Assembly (NCBI GenBank): GCA_963555705.1
Contig: OY743172.1
Location: forward strand, 24,179,446 to 24,243,445
Length of the DNA stretch: 64,000 nt
Direction of reading: 5' to 3'
From: Ligustrum vulgare
Taxonomy: Eukaryota > Streptophyta > Magnoliopsida > Lamiales > Oleaceae
The notes under the pieces were generated by a model. That model ran no database searches and had not been told where the DNA came from. It saw only the letters and a list, made by a program, of their open reading frames with translations. Numbering within the stretch: position 1 is the first letter of the stretch; the number at the start of each line of letters is the position of its first letter. Of this stretch, positions 52,758 through 64,000 are shown piece by piece. Position numbers and translations under genes: made by a program.

Positions 52758-55700
52758 CTATTAAAGGTGGTCAGCTCAATTTCTGGGGCTGGCTCCGCCC
52801 CTGACAGTTTACGTCACTATGGACGATTTTTGAATGAGTACTTATCGGGGCTTCGTTATCGTTAATATTATTTTTTTGATAATTGTGTTTTCTATATAGA
52901 ATATGTGGTTAATCACTGATTTTGAAAAATGTGCGTTAAAAAGAGTTACCGATAATAACAATGTTACTGAACACAGTAAACTTGCTTGAGGAATTAATGC
53001 TTTGGTTTTCTGGAAAATTTCTAGGTACGGATGGCACTGATTATAAGCATGTTTGTGCTGCAAACTTGTCTGAGTGTTATTATTTTAGAAGGCAGGAAGG
53101 ACGGGCTAAAATATCCGCTCTACCGCCAAAACATCAAGAACTCAAAAGTCCAAACAGGGTCTCATTTTACAAAATGTAAAACTAGTATGAAAATCAAGAA
53201 AATATATCAATAATCAAATTCCTTCACTTGTAGGATCACCGGTTTAAGAGTTCGAGAATCAAGAAAAATATTAACTTATAATTTAGAAAATGGAGATCAT
53301 TGATGCACCAAGTACCAGTTGAGCTTTGGGGATTGATTTCAATTAAAATATTCTTACCCAAACAGGATAATGGTTTTAGGCAGTCGAATCGAGTGTGAGA
53401 ATGTGGAAGCAGAGTACGGGGGAATTTGAGATTTGGGTGGGAGAAATTTTTTGCGGCTAATTTCATCTAGGGTTACAGAACATGGTAGCCCTAAAGAGGG
53501 CCCACTCATGTTAGTTAGAACTCAGTACAACTTCGATGTTTTTGCCAATTAATGTTTCACAATTGCATACCTCACTTGATATGATGCTAATTGGTTATCA
53601 AATAGTGTCGGTGATTTGGTTTTTCTGAACTTTGCTAATTGATGCAGGTTGTCAGGAGTATATATGCTTGGTTTCTTTTTCCTAACTTAATCATACATGT
53701 TAGATAATAAGGCATTCCAGGATGTGCTGTGATTTTTTATATTTTTCAATTTGGTAGTTATGTTTATTGTCATCAATAAATAGCTAATATCCCGTTTCAC
53801 GATAACAGTATACTTATTCTACTCTCCAGGTTTGGATATGATTATCCTGGTGGGTATGATCATGAGATGGGAGGTAGGCAGGGATATCCTGATGAAAGGC
53901 CTCATGGGCGATTCATGGGCCGGTCATCGGGTGGCTATCAAGGAGGTCCCTCTGGTAATTGCTAGACTTTGCTTTCAAATTGCCATTTTTCGTAGTACTA
54001 GTATTACATGTGCATACTTTGTGCACATCATTTGTCAGATTTGTTGTTACACTTGTAATAAGCTTAAAGCTTTTGCTTTTCTATATCCCCTCCATGGAAC
54101 CATCCATTTGGTTTGAACTTCATTTATCAAAAGTAGTAGCACATTAGAAAAATCAATTTTTTTTTTAACCAGTAACTAATCTTGTTGAACAAATTCATGT
54201 CTTCATTTCACTTGCATTTTGTCCATCTCTTTGACCATATATATATATATATATATATAGATATATTTTTTTTTTTGAAGCACTTTGACCATATATTAAT
54301 AGACATAAAATATTCGTTACAACTTTATAGAAGTTTTTGCTAGAATTTACGTATTGTGTGATTTGCAAAAGGTTTCTGCTAGAAGTCAGTGTGGTTGGAA
54401 TTCGTCCCTACAGAAAGACAAAAACTATGGTAGAGATTGACAATAATTATGACTTGTTATGATGTCAGCATCATTAAACTGGTTTACAAGTTCTTCAAGT
54501 AAAAATTATTAAAGTGATGTAATAGCAATGTTAAATTCAAGTTGCTACTTGCAATTCACCTTTTTTCTAATGCTGTCTTAAACATGCTCAGATATGAGAT
54601 ATGGCTCTAGAAAATTCAACTGTGATCACATCACGGGTGAATAAAAGAAAAAACATCACGGGTGAATGAAAGAAAAAAACTCAATAGTTTTTAAATCTCT
54701 CTTAATTGCGTGAATCAAAAAAGGAAGCACGAGTGTTTTTTTTTTTCCAGTAACCTTTTGGCCTCGTCAGTATTTAATTGTTTGTAAGCATTTAATTGTG
54801 TCTCTTCTGCTGCAGAATTTATCCAAAAATGACATGTAAAGAAGAGAGGAACTAGAAAGAAGGGGAAAAGGATTAGCCTTAGAAACTGTTGTTTAATGTT
54901 TAGTATGAGATAGATTCTCTTTTTCATTTGGAGAGTCAGGAATTAATGTATGACTGGAGAGAGAATATCACGAGTGATAATTTTTCAACTTTTCTTAGGT
55001 TAAGCTGCATATTACAGCTTCAGGAAGAAAAATCAGTGAAAAATGAATCTTGTTTGGAGTTTCTGTGAATAAGAAAACTATATTTGAGCAGTGGATCATT
55101 CAGTGAATGCTGAATATCTGACGAATGATTACTCACAAAAGTTAAACGAAAAAAAAGTCAAAAAATGGTAAAGAAACTCATTTTAGATACAAAATGAGAT
55201 AAACTCTCCAGCAACAATAGGCTTCTTGATAATCTCGAGAAAAGAAAATGAAAATACAGTATCACGATCATCTTCTGAGAACAAAAAAATTTGTTCTCAT
55301 TAGTTGGTTTTACTTTCGCTTTTTAGGATGTGGTAGCCGATTCCTTTTGCTCTATCTGGCCTTTGTGTTGCCTCTTTACTTTTTGCTGTTAAATTATCAC
55401 ATGAATGCTGATTTAGTAGCTTTCTATTAACTTTTTATGGGCAATGTGTAAGTTTTCCCATAGCAACCAAGATTGCTATTGGCCGTTGTCTTGTTTATGG
55501 TTTATACAACAAACAATTCAAAATACCTCCGACTTTTTTAGAACAGATCCGAGTAAAATAGCTACATAAGCTTGTAGTATTGCAACACTTAAGTTGTTCT
55601 TTTTCTGCAGATTGGGATTCTGGCCGTGGAGGTTTTAATGATGCTTTCATCACTGGAAGCAGTCAGAGGTAACCTTACTGTATTCAAAATCGAGTTATGA

Positions 55701-58700
55701 CAGAAAATTCTCATTTTACTCTTTGTTGCCTTTTGTTTACTTGCCTTTGCTGTAACTGAGTCCTGAGATGCAAGAAAATTGGTAAGTATCTGCTTGTACA
55801 ACTTACTACCCTGTGAATTAAGAATGCTCAACGATGACAAGAATCTCCTAAACAACAAACCTGGACAGGGTGTCTTGTCTGCCATGCATGTTTATTATTG
55901 AAATTTAAGGAACACAAAGATCCACAAGCTGAAAACTAAGGAATTGAGGCCAGTATTGCGTCATCTGGAAATTCTCCCCTGGATAAATTCTTCAGGACCA
56001 GTTGGATGACAATTCCACTCCTATTTCCTCTATCTTCCCTTGCAAGAAATGTTGTGGATGTCATATTTAGCATATATTGTGTATCATGCAAAGCTATAAA
56101 TTGTAATAAATATCGAGTTGTTATTGTTGCACGATAGAATGACTCCTAGTTAAAAGCTGTATTAGTTATCGATTCATTGTGGTTGTGGTTGCATTAATTA
56201 ATTGAATTTCAGATGTTTTGGCTTTCTCACTTCTTCAATGATGGCTAAATTGGAAAAAAAGATTCATCAGATAAAACTTAAAAATCCTGCCAAAAGAAAA
56301 GGAATGGGAAGAAGAGAGGTGGGATTGTGAGAATAGACACATTTGATACCTGGATTTTCTATAGAGGCGAGTGACTTGCATTTATTCACAACAAGCACTA
56401 TTGTTTGTTTTTGCCCAATGTAAGGAAGGATGTTCACGGTAGTCTTGGAAGGATATTCTGTAGACGTAATTTTGATGTTGACGCCAGATGATTTACTCTT
56501 GTTAAAGATTACAAAAGAACTCATTTTTCCAAACTTCGTGAAGTTTTTAGGAATAATTTTGGAATTTGTTGGACATGGCCTATATCTAGGTGTTATGTGC
56601 TGCATCTTAATGAGAACAACTGTGCTATGTTTGCCTACCGCTTGGAGTTGGTGGTCGAACCTACCCATTTCATCCAGTAGATCATTTATTTCAGTTAGTG
56701 CAATACTCTTCGTTTTGAAATATCAACTTGAGTCAAAACTTTGATCTCTCCTTAATAGAGTTTTATTTAATGTTTTTAATAAAACAATTCTAGACTAGAA
56801 CTTCGCAAAATTCTGCCTTGAAAGAAGGTTGATTATTACTGTTTTCTATTTTCCTCCTCTTTTTGTATACATGTATGCGTTATGTGGACATGCATGAAAC
56901 ATGTGTTTGCTTGCTTAACACGCATTATGCTTTATAGCTACTTGCTCAAGGAGAGTTGCCCTCAAGTATGTGTCCTTAATGGTTTGGTTACGAGAAGATG
57001 GAAATGTAAGTTTCATGGATCATTAAATAATTTGATAAAATATGCCTTGGGCATCCTCTTGTCTGGTTGCACTTAGGAATTATAAGTATCATTTTTATAA
57101 ATATCTGATAATGGAACGTCAATCATTTATGTTGCTTGGACTCAGGTTTGTAATGACCCAATCTACGTTCTCAACCCGTTAACTTATGTATTATCCATTT
57201 TGGAAGAGCTTATGTTTATCTATCTTCTCAAAATTTTCTGTCGCGTCCCAGGATTTAAACCCAAAGCTTTTCTCTTATGAGACTTGGATCATGAGGATGC
57301 AACAGAAAGTCATGAGGGATAAATTAGGTTTTGGCTCTTCCAAAGAGGACTATATGTAAGTTAAGACTTGGATAAAGAGGTTGAGTCGTTACAAAAAAAT
57401 GCATATTTTTTTGTAGACTCGAGCCTACTGCCCGACCGTTCAATTACGCGTTGTCCGCTCTGGGAGAGCTTGAACCTAACTTACTCACGAATTTTTATTG
57501 TGTCTTTATTCCCACATAAGCTGAATTCGGGTACCCGTTCCAATTGGTAACAAGATTTACCTTAAGTGAGAATAAGACAGAGGCCTTGAGTTAGAATCAT
57601 GAGGACATGATAGGAAGTTATGAGAGTTAGATGGATTAGGCTCCTCCAAAGTGGACAATACGTAGGTTAACGACTTGGGCACAATGGTCGGGTAGTTACA
57701 AAAAATGGTTTTGTAACTACCCAATATTAGTACCCAAGTCGTCAAGTATGTCCACTTAACGACATGATATTTGTACCCAAGTCGTCCACTTTGGGAGTGC
57801 CAACCAGTCTTACCTTTCACGGATTTTTGTTGCATTGTTCAATTGGTACCATGATTTAGCTTGTTTCTCATAAGGCAGAGGTATTGAGTTCGAATCTTCT
57901 AAGCATGATAGAAAGTCACGAGAGTTAAAGATGAGCTAGACTCTCTCAAAGTAGTCAATGCATAGTTAACGGCTTGACAACAAAGGTTTAAATGCTCTTC
58001 GAAAGCAGACAGCACATAAGTTAACTGTTTGGACACAAAATTTGGGTCGTTAAAAAACATGCTTTTTTTTGTATATGTCGGCATTTTTCTTGTACTGATT
58101 CGAGCTTTGTGCCTGGTCGTTCTCTTGTATTTTGTCAGTTCTGATAGAGTTTGAGTCCATGATATCCATCATTGATTTCTATCGTGTCTCCGAAATTCAA
58201 ATTCAAAACCTTTGCCTTAAGCTGAATCTTGGTCCCAACAAAGTGGACAAGACGTAGGTTACGAGTATGTGGATACGTCTTGTAAACTTAAAAATTACTT
58301 TAAGAAATTTATAGTTTTAGATGCTTTTGTAGGAACATGTATTAGCCTCTGTTTGGTAAAACTGGTTTATAAACGGTCGTGTGACATCTAATTGAATAAT
58401 TTTTTTTGGGAGGTCTGGTGGGGGACGCCTTTTGTGGGGGTTGTGGGATTTGAAAATTGAGAGATTGTGACACGCCTTGTCACAATCTGGCAACTGATCT
58501 GTTGCCCGATTCGGGCAACAAATCAGTTTTGATAGTCAATAATGGAGAAGTAAAATAAAGAAGTGCTAAATGAATCCTGGAGAAGCATGGTGAATTTTCA
58601 TATTCTGTTTGCCCATTCCAGGAATTTCTTTTCTCCTGGTTTTTTTACTTTATGCATGTGAATGTTAATTCAAGTGGACTATGTTTTTCTGACAATTTTT

Positions 58701-61700
58701 GAATTACATTATTACGACGTAAGTTAGATGATACTATGACATGTTTATTCCATTTTCAGGGAAGGAATGATGTCTTATAAGCAGTTCATTCAAGAGCTTG
58801 AGGATGATGTTTTGCCATCTGAAGCGGAGCTCAGGTCAGAATGGGAATGTTTTAGAGTTATAGATGTTTAATAAAAGAGCTTAATTGACTCCTTATAAAG
58901 TAATATTTGCCTTTACCTGACTGTTTTGTGCTAGTTTACGCTTTTTTTTTTTTTGGGTTATCTGATTAATGGGTCAATCATCATCAGATATAAAGAATAC
59001 AAGTCAGAGTATATATCAACTCAGAAAAGAGCTTATTTTGATGCACATAAAGATGAAGAATGGTAATGGTGCATTTAATTCTTTTTATCTTGTACTCTGC
59101 TTTCCATGCTTGTTTTCTTGTTTGTTTCCCATCTTTCTGAAGGGAGTTCTCATGTATTTTCAGGTTAAAAGATATGTATCATCCAACAAACTTACTTGCT
59201 GTTATAGAAAGGTGCGCATAAGGTTTATTAGGTGGAAGTTTGCTAGTAGGCATGCAATTAGAACTATTTGAACTTCCTGCTGGATGCCCATTGCTTAAAA
59301 AAATTTCTTTTGTGATTTTTTTTTTTTTTTTTCCCTGATTGTATTGAAAGATCTCATGTACGGTCTTTGTAGGAGGAATGAGATTGCACAGAAGTTGGCA
59401 AAGGAGTTTCAGCTTGATCTGCAGAGTGGGGAATTGGATTTGTACGATCTGATCTTATATTCCTTTTGTTTGTGTTTAGTCTACCCTTCCTATTTTAATT
59501 TTGTTATATTAAGATATTTTTGTTCGTAAACAGAGGTCCCAGTGTTAGTCCCTTAACTTCAAACAAGTTGGAACAGTCTAGTGAGCCTCGTTCTGATGAT
59601 GAAGCAGACATAGGTGGAAAAAGAAGGCGGCATGGTCAGGGGGTGGTCAAAGAGTCTGACCTTTCAGCTGCTCCAAAGGCTCACCGTGTTACTTCTGAGC
59701 CCAGACGGATCCCGATTGACATTGAACAAGCGCTGGATCTTGTTCGGAAACTTGATTTAGAAAAAGCAATTGAAGACAATATATTATGCTGTGTTGATAG
59801 CGATAGAATGGGTAGAGATAATTCTCATGGCGTTTCAAGTGGACCGGTAATTATCATACGAGGTTTAAGCTCAGTCAAAGGTCTTGAAGGGATTGAGCTA
59901 CTGGATACTCTTCTTACATATCTCTGGCGCGTTCATGGGGTGGATTACTATGGGTTGATTGAAATAAATGAATCTAAAGGTCTTCGGCATGTTAGAGCGG
60001 ATGGCAAGAATTCTGATACACCTGCTAATGGTATGGAGTGGGAGAAGAAACTAGATTCTCGTTGGCAAGAGAGGCTGAAGGGTTTGGATCCCTTGGAAGT
60101 AATGACTGCGAAGGAAAAGATAGATGCTGCTGCTGCTGAAGCCTTGGATCCTCATGTCCGCAAAATTAGGGATGAAAAGTATGGCTGGAAGTATGGCTGT
60201 GGAGCAAAAGGTTGTACAAAACTCTTCCATGCTTCTGAATTTGTCTACAAACATTTGAAGTTAAAACACCCGGACCTTGTGACGGAACTGACTTCAAAAG
60301 TCCGTGAAGAGTTGTATTTCCAGAACTACATGAAGTAAGCACCGTGTCTAGATTGTTATCTATTTTCTATTTTATGTTATTGTTAGCAAGGTCAATAACT
60401 ATTACTTGTGACAGTGATGAAAATGCTCCTGGAGGGAGACCTATCATGCAGCAATCTATACCGGTATAAGTTCTCACACACAAAATATTTTTCCATACTG
60501 CATCGATTTGTATAATTTTATCAACGTTACATTTTCCCTTTGTAGAAGGAGAAGCCACAGAGACGTGGGCCTGGTCCTGATAACCGAGGAAAAGATGAAA
60601 ATGGAAACCTAATAGAACTCGATTATAGTGCCTATGGTGGTGAACGATTTGATGGATCCGGAAACCCCCAATTAGGGGATTACCCATCCAACAAGGATGG
60701 TGCACATGGAAACAATCCCGATGAACCAATGTTTGATACTTTCACCAGCCAAGGCATACCAGTTGCTCCTTTCCCATCAGATATACCTCCCCCACCTATA
60801 CTGATGCCTGTTCCTGGTGCTGGGTAAGTTCAATTGTTTTGAGTGATTTGATTGTGGCAATAATTTTGGCAGTATCCACTGTCCATATTTTCTACTGTTA
60901 TTGCTTATATTTGCGATGATGATTTTCAGTCCATTGGGTCCTTTTGTTCCGGCTCCTCCTGAAGTTGCAATGAGGATGTTGCGAGACCAGGGAGGTCCTT
61001 CCCCGTTCGAAGGTGGAATAAATGGGAGGCCAGGGCCCCAGCTGAGTGGGCCTGCCCCAATAATTGCTTTACCTCCATCTTTTCGACAGGATCCTCGACG
61101 CTTACGAAGGTCAGTTCTTATCTGATATGCTTGTGAGTCAACGCTGATTGGTTGGCTAACTGAGTGAATATTCAATGTGGTTTATGTCTGATTCTCCAAT
61201 ATAGTGCTTGTTTGGAAAATTATATCTTTATTATAATTTAAAGGTCAAAGTGAAACATTAATTTTAACCACATATTACACAGGACCTGTAAGTACTATCC
61301 ACTTATTATCCACCACATTTCTTGGAACCACTACTCATTTCCCATTATAATTTCTCCCAAACAAGCACATAATGTATTGATCTAATGAAGGTGAGGAGCC
61401 AGTTGAAGCATAGTCGACGACCCATTTGTATGGAGATTGATCTAGAACAAGTTCGGAGAAGACTTGTTTAGTACAAAATATGAACTTTTAATAGGGCTAT
61501 GAGAAAATGTTTTAGGATTTACAGAAACTACTTTTTTTTGGCCAACAAAAGATCACAAAGAAGATTTGGGTGGACTCAAAATGTTGGGATGGTTTTATCT
61601 TGAGCAAGATTTTAATCACCAGAAAAATTTGAGTTCCCATTGGTCTCAGGATTGTCTTGGCTCATTGACCCCACAAACCACCCAAACGAAAGAGAAACAG

Positions 61701-63092
61701 CATTCCAAGAGTGGCAGTGAGCTGCATATGGGGATTTTGAGAAAAATTGAGATGGAGAATAGGTCTATAGATATTATTGCTCTTAGTGGGCAAGCAGGTT
61801 TTATGAGTTAAATATTCTTCAAAGCTCTCTTCAAGTGGAAATTAAGATTTCTGTTTTTTTGCGCGCAAAGCACACGAGTTCTGCACTCCTGTTAAAAAAT
61901 TATTCTAGAAATAGTCAACATTTTATACACATCTATTTTGGCCCTATGAATGTTTATCTCAGATTGACTATTTGATTGCATGTTATATCTTGTCAATTGA
62001 GCATTGTAGGTTTTGAACTTTGTCTCAATGATAGGGATTCAATTCAAGCTCACTTTCAAGCTTTGAGCTTTGAAGATGGCACAAATCTTGATTCAACATT
62101 TAATCTGCCTTATCATGGCTAAGTTTATTCAGACTCAAATTTGATCTTAATCTTGATTTGCTAGCGTCAACTAGCTAACGGGTTACGGAGTTCTGTGGTA
62201 CACCGTACACGTGGAATTAGTTTTTTTTGGCCTGCAATGCTTTTTGAGACTAAAATTTGGCAGAAATGTTTACAACACTTGTATTCTTTTCTTCCTTGTT
62301 TTGGTTAATTAGGATGGCTAGCGGTTGCATATACTGTTTCCTCACTTGGACAAGCAGAACCTGAGACAACCAGCTTACAAACTAATCTTTGTTTGATCAG
62401 AGGCTTAAGAATTTTACTGTATTTGCTAATAATCTTAATGTGATTATGGATAGTACATCAGAGATTTGTTTATGTAAAGCACCTGTTTTCTCAGAGAACC
62501 ATAAACAGAAATTGAGGAAACTAGTCTGTTTCTGAGCCTATCTTCACAAGCAAATAACAAGGGCTTTACAAGCGTGCCAGTGATTGGGTCAGCTATAATT
62601 TCCATTTTATAGAAATTTAATTTTTGGAAATCGAAATAAAAACATAAGGAGATACTGCTAAATTAATTCCTGTTGTATGTATGAAATTTGCTGTGCCAGG
62701 AAGTCCCAGCATTATTGAAGAATTGTAGGTGCATGATTTATACAGCACGTACATCTTGGCAATCAGTGATCTAAAAAAAACTCACTTACGCTTAGGCGCG
62801 TTTAGGTTTGAAGCTTGACCTCGCCGCTTCGTCATACTTTGCTCGTGCATTGTCACACTTTTTCATGTCTAGGCGTGCTTAAGCGTGATGCTAGGTCCCG
62901 TCGTTTTGTCACACTTTAAGCTTTTTAGAACACTGGTTGAAACATAATTATAACCACCAATCTTGTTGAGTTGTCTTCCTTTATTCATTGTAGGCAGGAA
63001 TTATTTTACTTGAACTTTGCTATTTTTGCAGCTATAATGACCTGGATGCACCGGAAGATGAAGTCTCTGTCATAGATTATAGGAGTTTGTAG
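52218..63092 (+). CDS. SE: SERRATE (ARS2-type C2H2 zinc-finger protein), 12 coding exons
   Basis: SERRATE works in the nucleus with DCL1 and HYL1 in pri-miRNA processing and with the cap-binding complex in splicing. Exons: 52218-52627, 53830-53954, 55611-55668, 58760-58834, 58988-59062, 59164-59211, 59373-59441, 59534-60334, 60415-60463, 60546-60823, 60930-61109, 63032-63092. All have GT/AG borders and kept phase, 2229 nt, 742 residues (Arabidopsis SE has 720). The N-terminus is Arg/Pro-rich and disordered. MMSYKQFIQELEDD and YHPTNLLAVIERR mark the SERRATE/ARS2 N-terminal core. VIIIRGLSSVKGLEG and TYLWRVHGVDYYG lie in the middle. The zinc finger is C509, C514, H527, H532. The C-terminus has LGPFVPAPPEVAM and ends IDYRSL. 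The exon 1 donor (GTATGG) was chosen to keep the RGFGYDY reading. Appears functional. Confidence 0.95.
52701..52805. mobile_element. Short hAT-like remnant in SERRATE intron 1
   Basis: CAGTCGGGGGCGGGGGCCCC at the left and GGGGCTGGCTCCGCCCCTG at the right are partly inverted, around a long A-run. The right end resembles plant hAT termini (compare 13120-13141). No clear 8-bp target duplication. Confidence 0.4.
52806..53829. other. SERRATE intron 1, remaining part
   Basis: No further feature seen. Ordinary AT-rich intron sequence ending in TACTCTCCAG. Confidence 0.6.
53955..55610. other. SERRATE intron 2
   Basis: AT-rich. Contains a (TA)n microsatellite at 54238-54258 and a duplicated CATCACGGGTGAAT (54631 and 54655). 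No gene seen. Confidence 0.6.
57150..58300. repeat. Degenerate 306-355-bp repeats in SERRATE intron 3
   Basis: Three related segments contain the order GAGTT(A/C)GAATC, then GAAAGTCATGAG, a CTCC/CTCAAAGTGGAC segment, TAACGACTTGG and GTTACAAAAAAATG. They reach the last motif near 57388, 57694 and 58049. 57690-57745 also contains an inverted pair (GGTAGTTACAAAAAATGG / TTTTGTAACTACCC). Probably old insertions of one short element. Confidence 0.6.
61204..61368. mobile_element. MITE in SERRATE intron 11
   Basis: Terminal inverted repeats GTGCTTGTTTGG at the left and its complement CCAAACAAGCAC at the right, 165 bp in total, flanked by ATA on both sides. No coding capacity. Confidence 0.7.
61369..63031. 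other. SERRATE intron 11, remaining part
   Basis: No gene. 62775-62935 contains TTAGGCGCG/GCGTGCTTAAGCG-type phrases partly repeated, possibly an old short interspersed element. Confidence 0.4.
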
Positions 63093-64000
63093 GTTTATAC
63101 AATGGTTTAGATGTACAGCTATGCCACGCTCATTCCTCTGGAAAGAAATGAATAATTGCTCTGTTTGCAGTTGAGATTCTCTAATTTTCACATATGAAGA
63201 TGCAATTTGCCTCCTGCTATGCTCAGCTATGGATTTTGCTTCAAATATCCAGATTTGACCAAGTTTTGTAGCAATTCAGAATTAAGGTTCAATGGTTATG
63301 CTTTGTATTTACTGTAGGAGGGAATTCTTTACTTATCTGCTACTGTAATGTTATATAATATTATAGCTGTAGAAGTATTTATTAAAATTCTTTGGAATAC
63401 CCATTTGTCTCATTGGATTTCCTAAGATGAAAGAAATCAATGTACTTTTGAAAACGTGAGAGGAGGTTCTTTGTTTCCGTTGCTTTTTGATTGGATTATC
63501 TGGTTCGTGCTTAGAATGTTATTATAAATTACACCGGTTGTATAAAGATTTTATTATAAAATTATGATGAATATTATTTGAAGAATTGTAATATAGTAGA
63601 TTAAGGTGGATGACATCCATTGAGGGCTGTTTGGTTTGGGTAAATTTTACCAATTTTTTTTTTTTTTTTTTCAAACTCAATTTCAACCACACTTTTTTAT
63701 GGGATCCACCACTTTAAGAATTTTTTTATCACATTCAAAAAATTTTCTCCTACATCAAAAAAGCACTAAAATTTGAAAGAATGTCAATATGTCTTGAAAC
63801 ATATCTCCAACCTCCATATCGTACCATGCGATTGATAACATAAATGATTATTTTCCGAATGAAAGATTAAAAGATATTGTCTACTTTCATCAACCATAAG
63901 ATCATCTACATTTTTATATAAAATTTCTTATACGACCTAATTTGATGTGCCAAGCTTAACATACTGAAACAAGAAAAAGTTAGTAAAACTAAGCAAATGT
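63093..64000. other. SERRATE 3' UTR and downstream sequence
   Basis: 3' UTR begins after the TAG at 63090-63092. AT-rich candidate poly(A) sequences occur around 63340-63400 but no single AATAAA is convincing. A T-run lies at 63653-63671. No further gene seen to the window end. Confidence 0.5.

Noticed and set aside
59520..59533. Extending SERRATE exon 8 upstream to an open reading start at 59520
   Set aside because: The bases 59520-59533 are the intron 3' end (GTAAACAG). Only a start at 59534 joins in phase to exon 7.

Overview
The window is plant nuclear DNA, almost certainly from a eudicot. The evidence is one intron-rich plant gene (SERRATE, about 52.2-63.1 kb, + strand) downstream of about 52 kb of nested mobile DNA whose families are typical of angiosperms: Athila-type Ty3/gypsy elements, a Mutator-like element, a Cassandra-like 5S-bearing fragment, Helitron ends, a foldback element and an endogenous pararetrovirus. 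I cannot name the species. No bacterial-type features, CRISPR arrays, rRNA or tRNA genes were found.

Layout. 1-12083: two tandem, almost identical copies of an Athila-type element (period 6291 bp) sharing a middle LTR. Both copies carry the same broken gag, the same protease and reverse transcriptase frames, and the same loss of everything after early RNase H. 12084-16254: unassigned sequence, a possible hAT-like end and a 1.4 kb foldback element (14281-15703). 16255-21740: a Cassandra-like 5S-derived fragment, an Ulp1-like protease exon pair, about 190-bp tandem repeats and a decayed Mutator-like (MuDR/SWIM) transposase on the minus strand. 22567-22638: a small fragment of an ITPase (inosine triphosphate pyrophosphatase) gene. 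23839-29324: a complete insertion (5-bp TSD CTACT) of a minus-strand Ty3/gypsy element that has lost reverse transcriptase. 29325-34772: AT-rich sequence with three Helitron-type 3' ends and several duplications. 34773-52103: a decayed caulimovirid-like endogenous pararetrovirus (EPRV) with a primer site, coat, movement, protease and truncated RT modules, a 35S-like promoter and a series of small ORFs, the last about 1.1 kb tandemly duplicated. 40856-49229, inside the EPRV leader and flanked by the TSD CTATC: a young LTR retrotransposon without gag or pol that carries two intact antisense ORFs. 52218-63092: SERRATE, 12 coding exons predicting 742 residues.

The most unusual object is the 40856-49229 element. 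Between near-identical 1.8 kb LTRs it carries a complete LOG-family cytokinin-activating enzyme gene and a 183-residue protein with a basic stretch plus four-cysteine cluster. That protein resembles the cysteine-rich nucleic-acid-binding proteins of Betaflexiviridae-type plant RNA viruses. Both lie antisense to the element, and the same TATA-like 10-mer precedes each. If confirmed, this is a retrotransposon carrying a plant hormone gene next to a possibly virus-derived gene.

The EPRV remnant ends less than 250 bp before the SERRATE start codon. Its second tandem unit appears to include a copy of SERRATE-proximal upstream sequence, so the upstream region of this miRNA-biogenesis gene has been rebuilt by viral integration and duplication. 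All coding mobile elements except the two ORFs inside the 40856-49229 element are visibly decayed.
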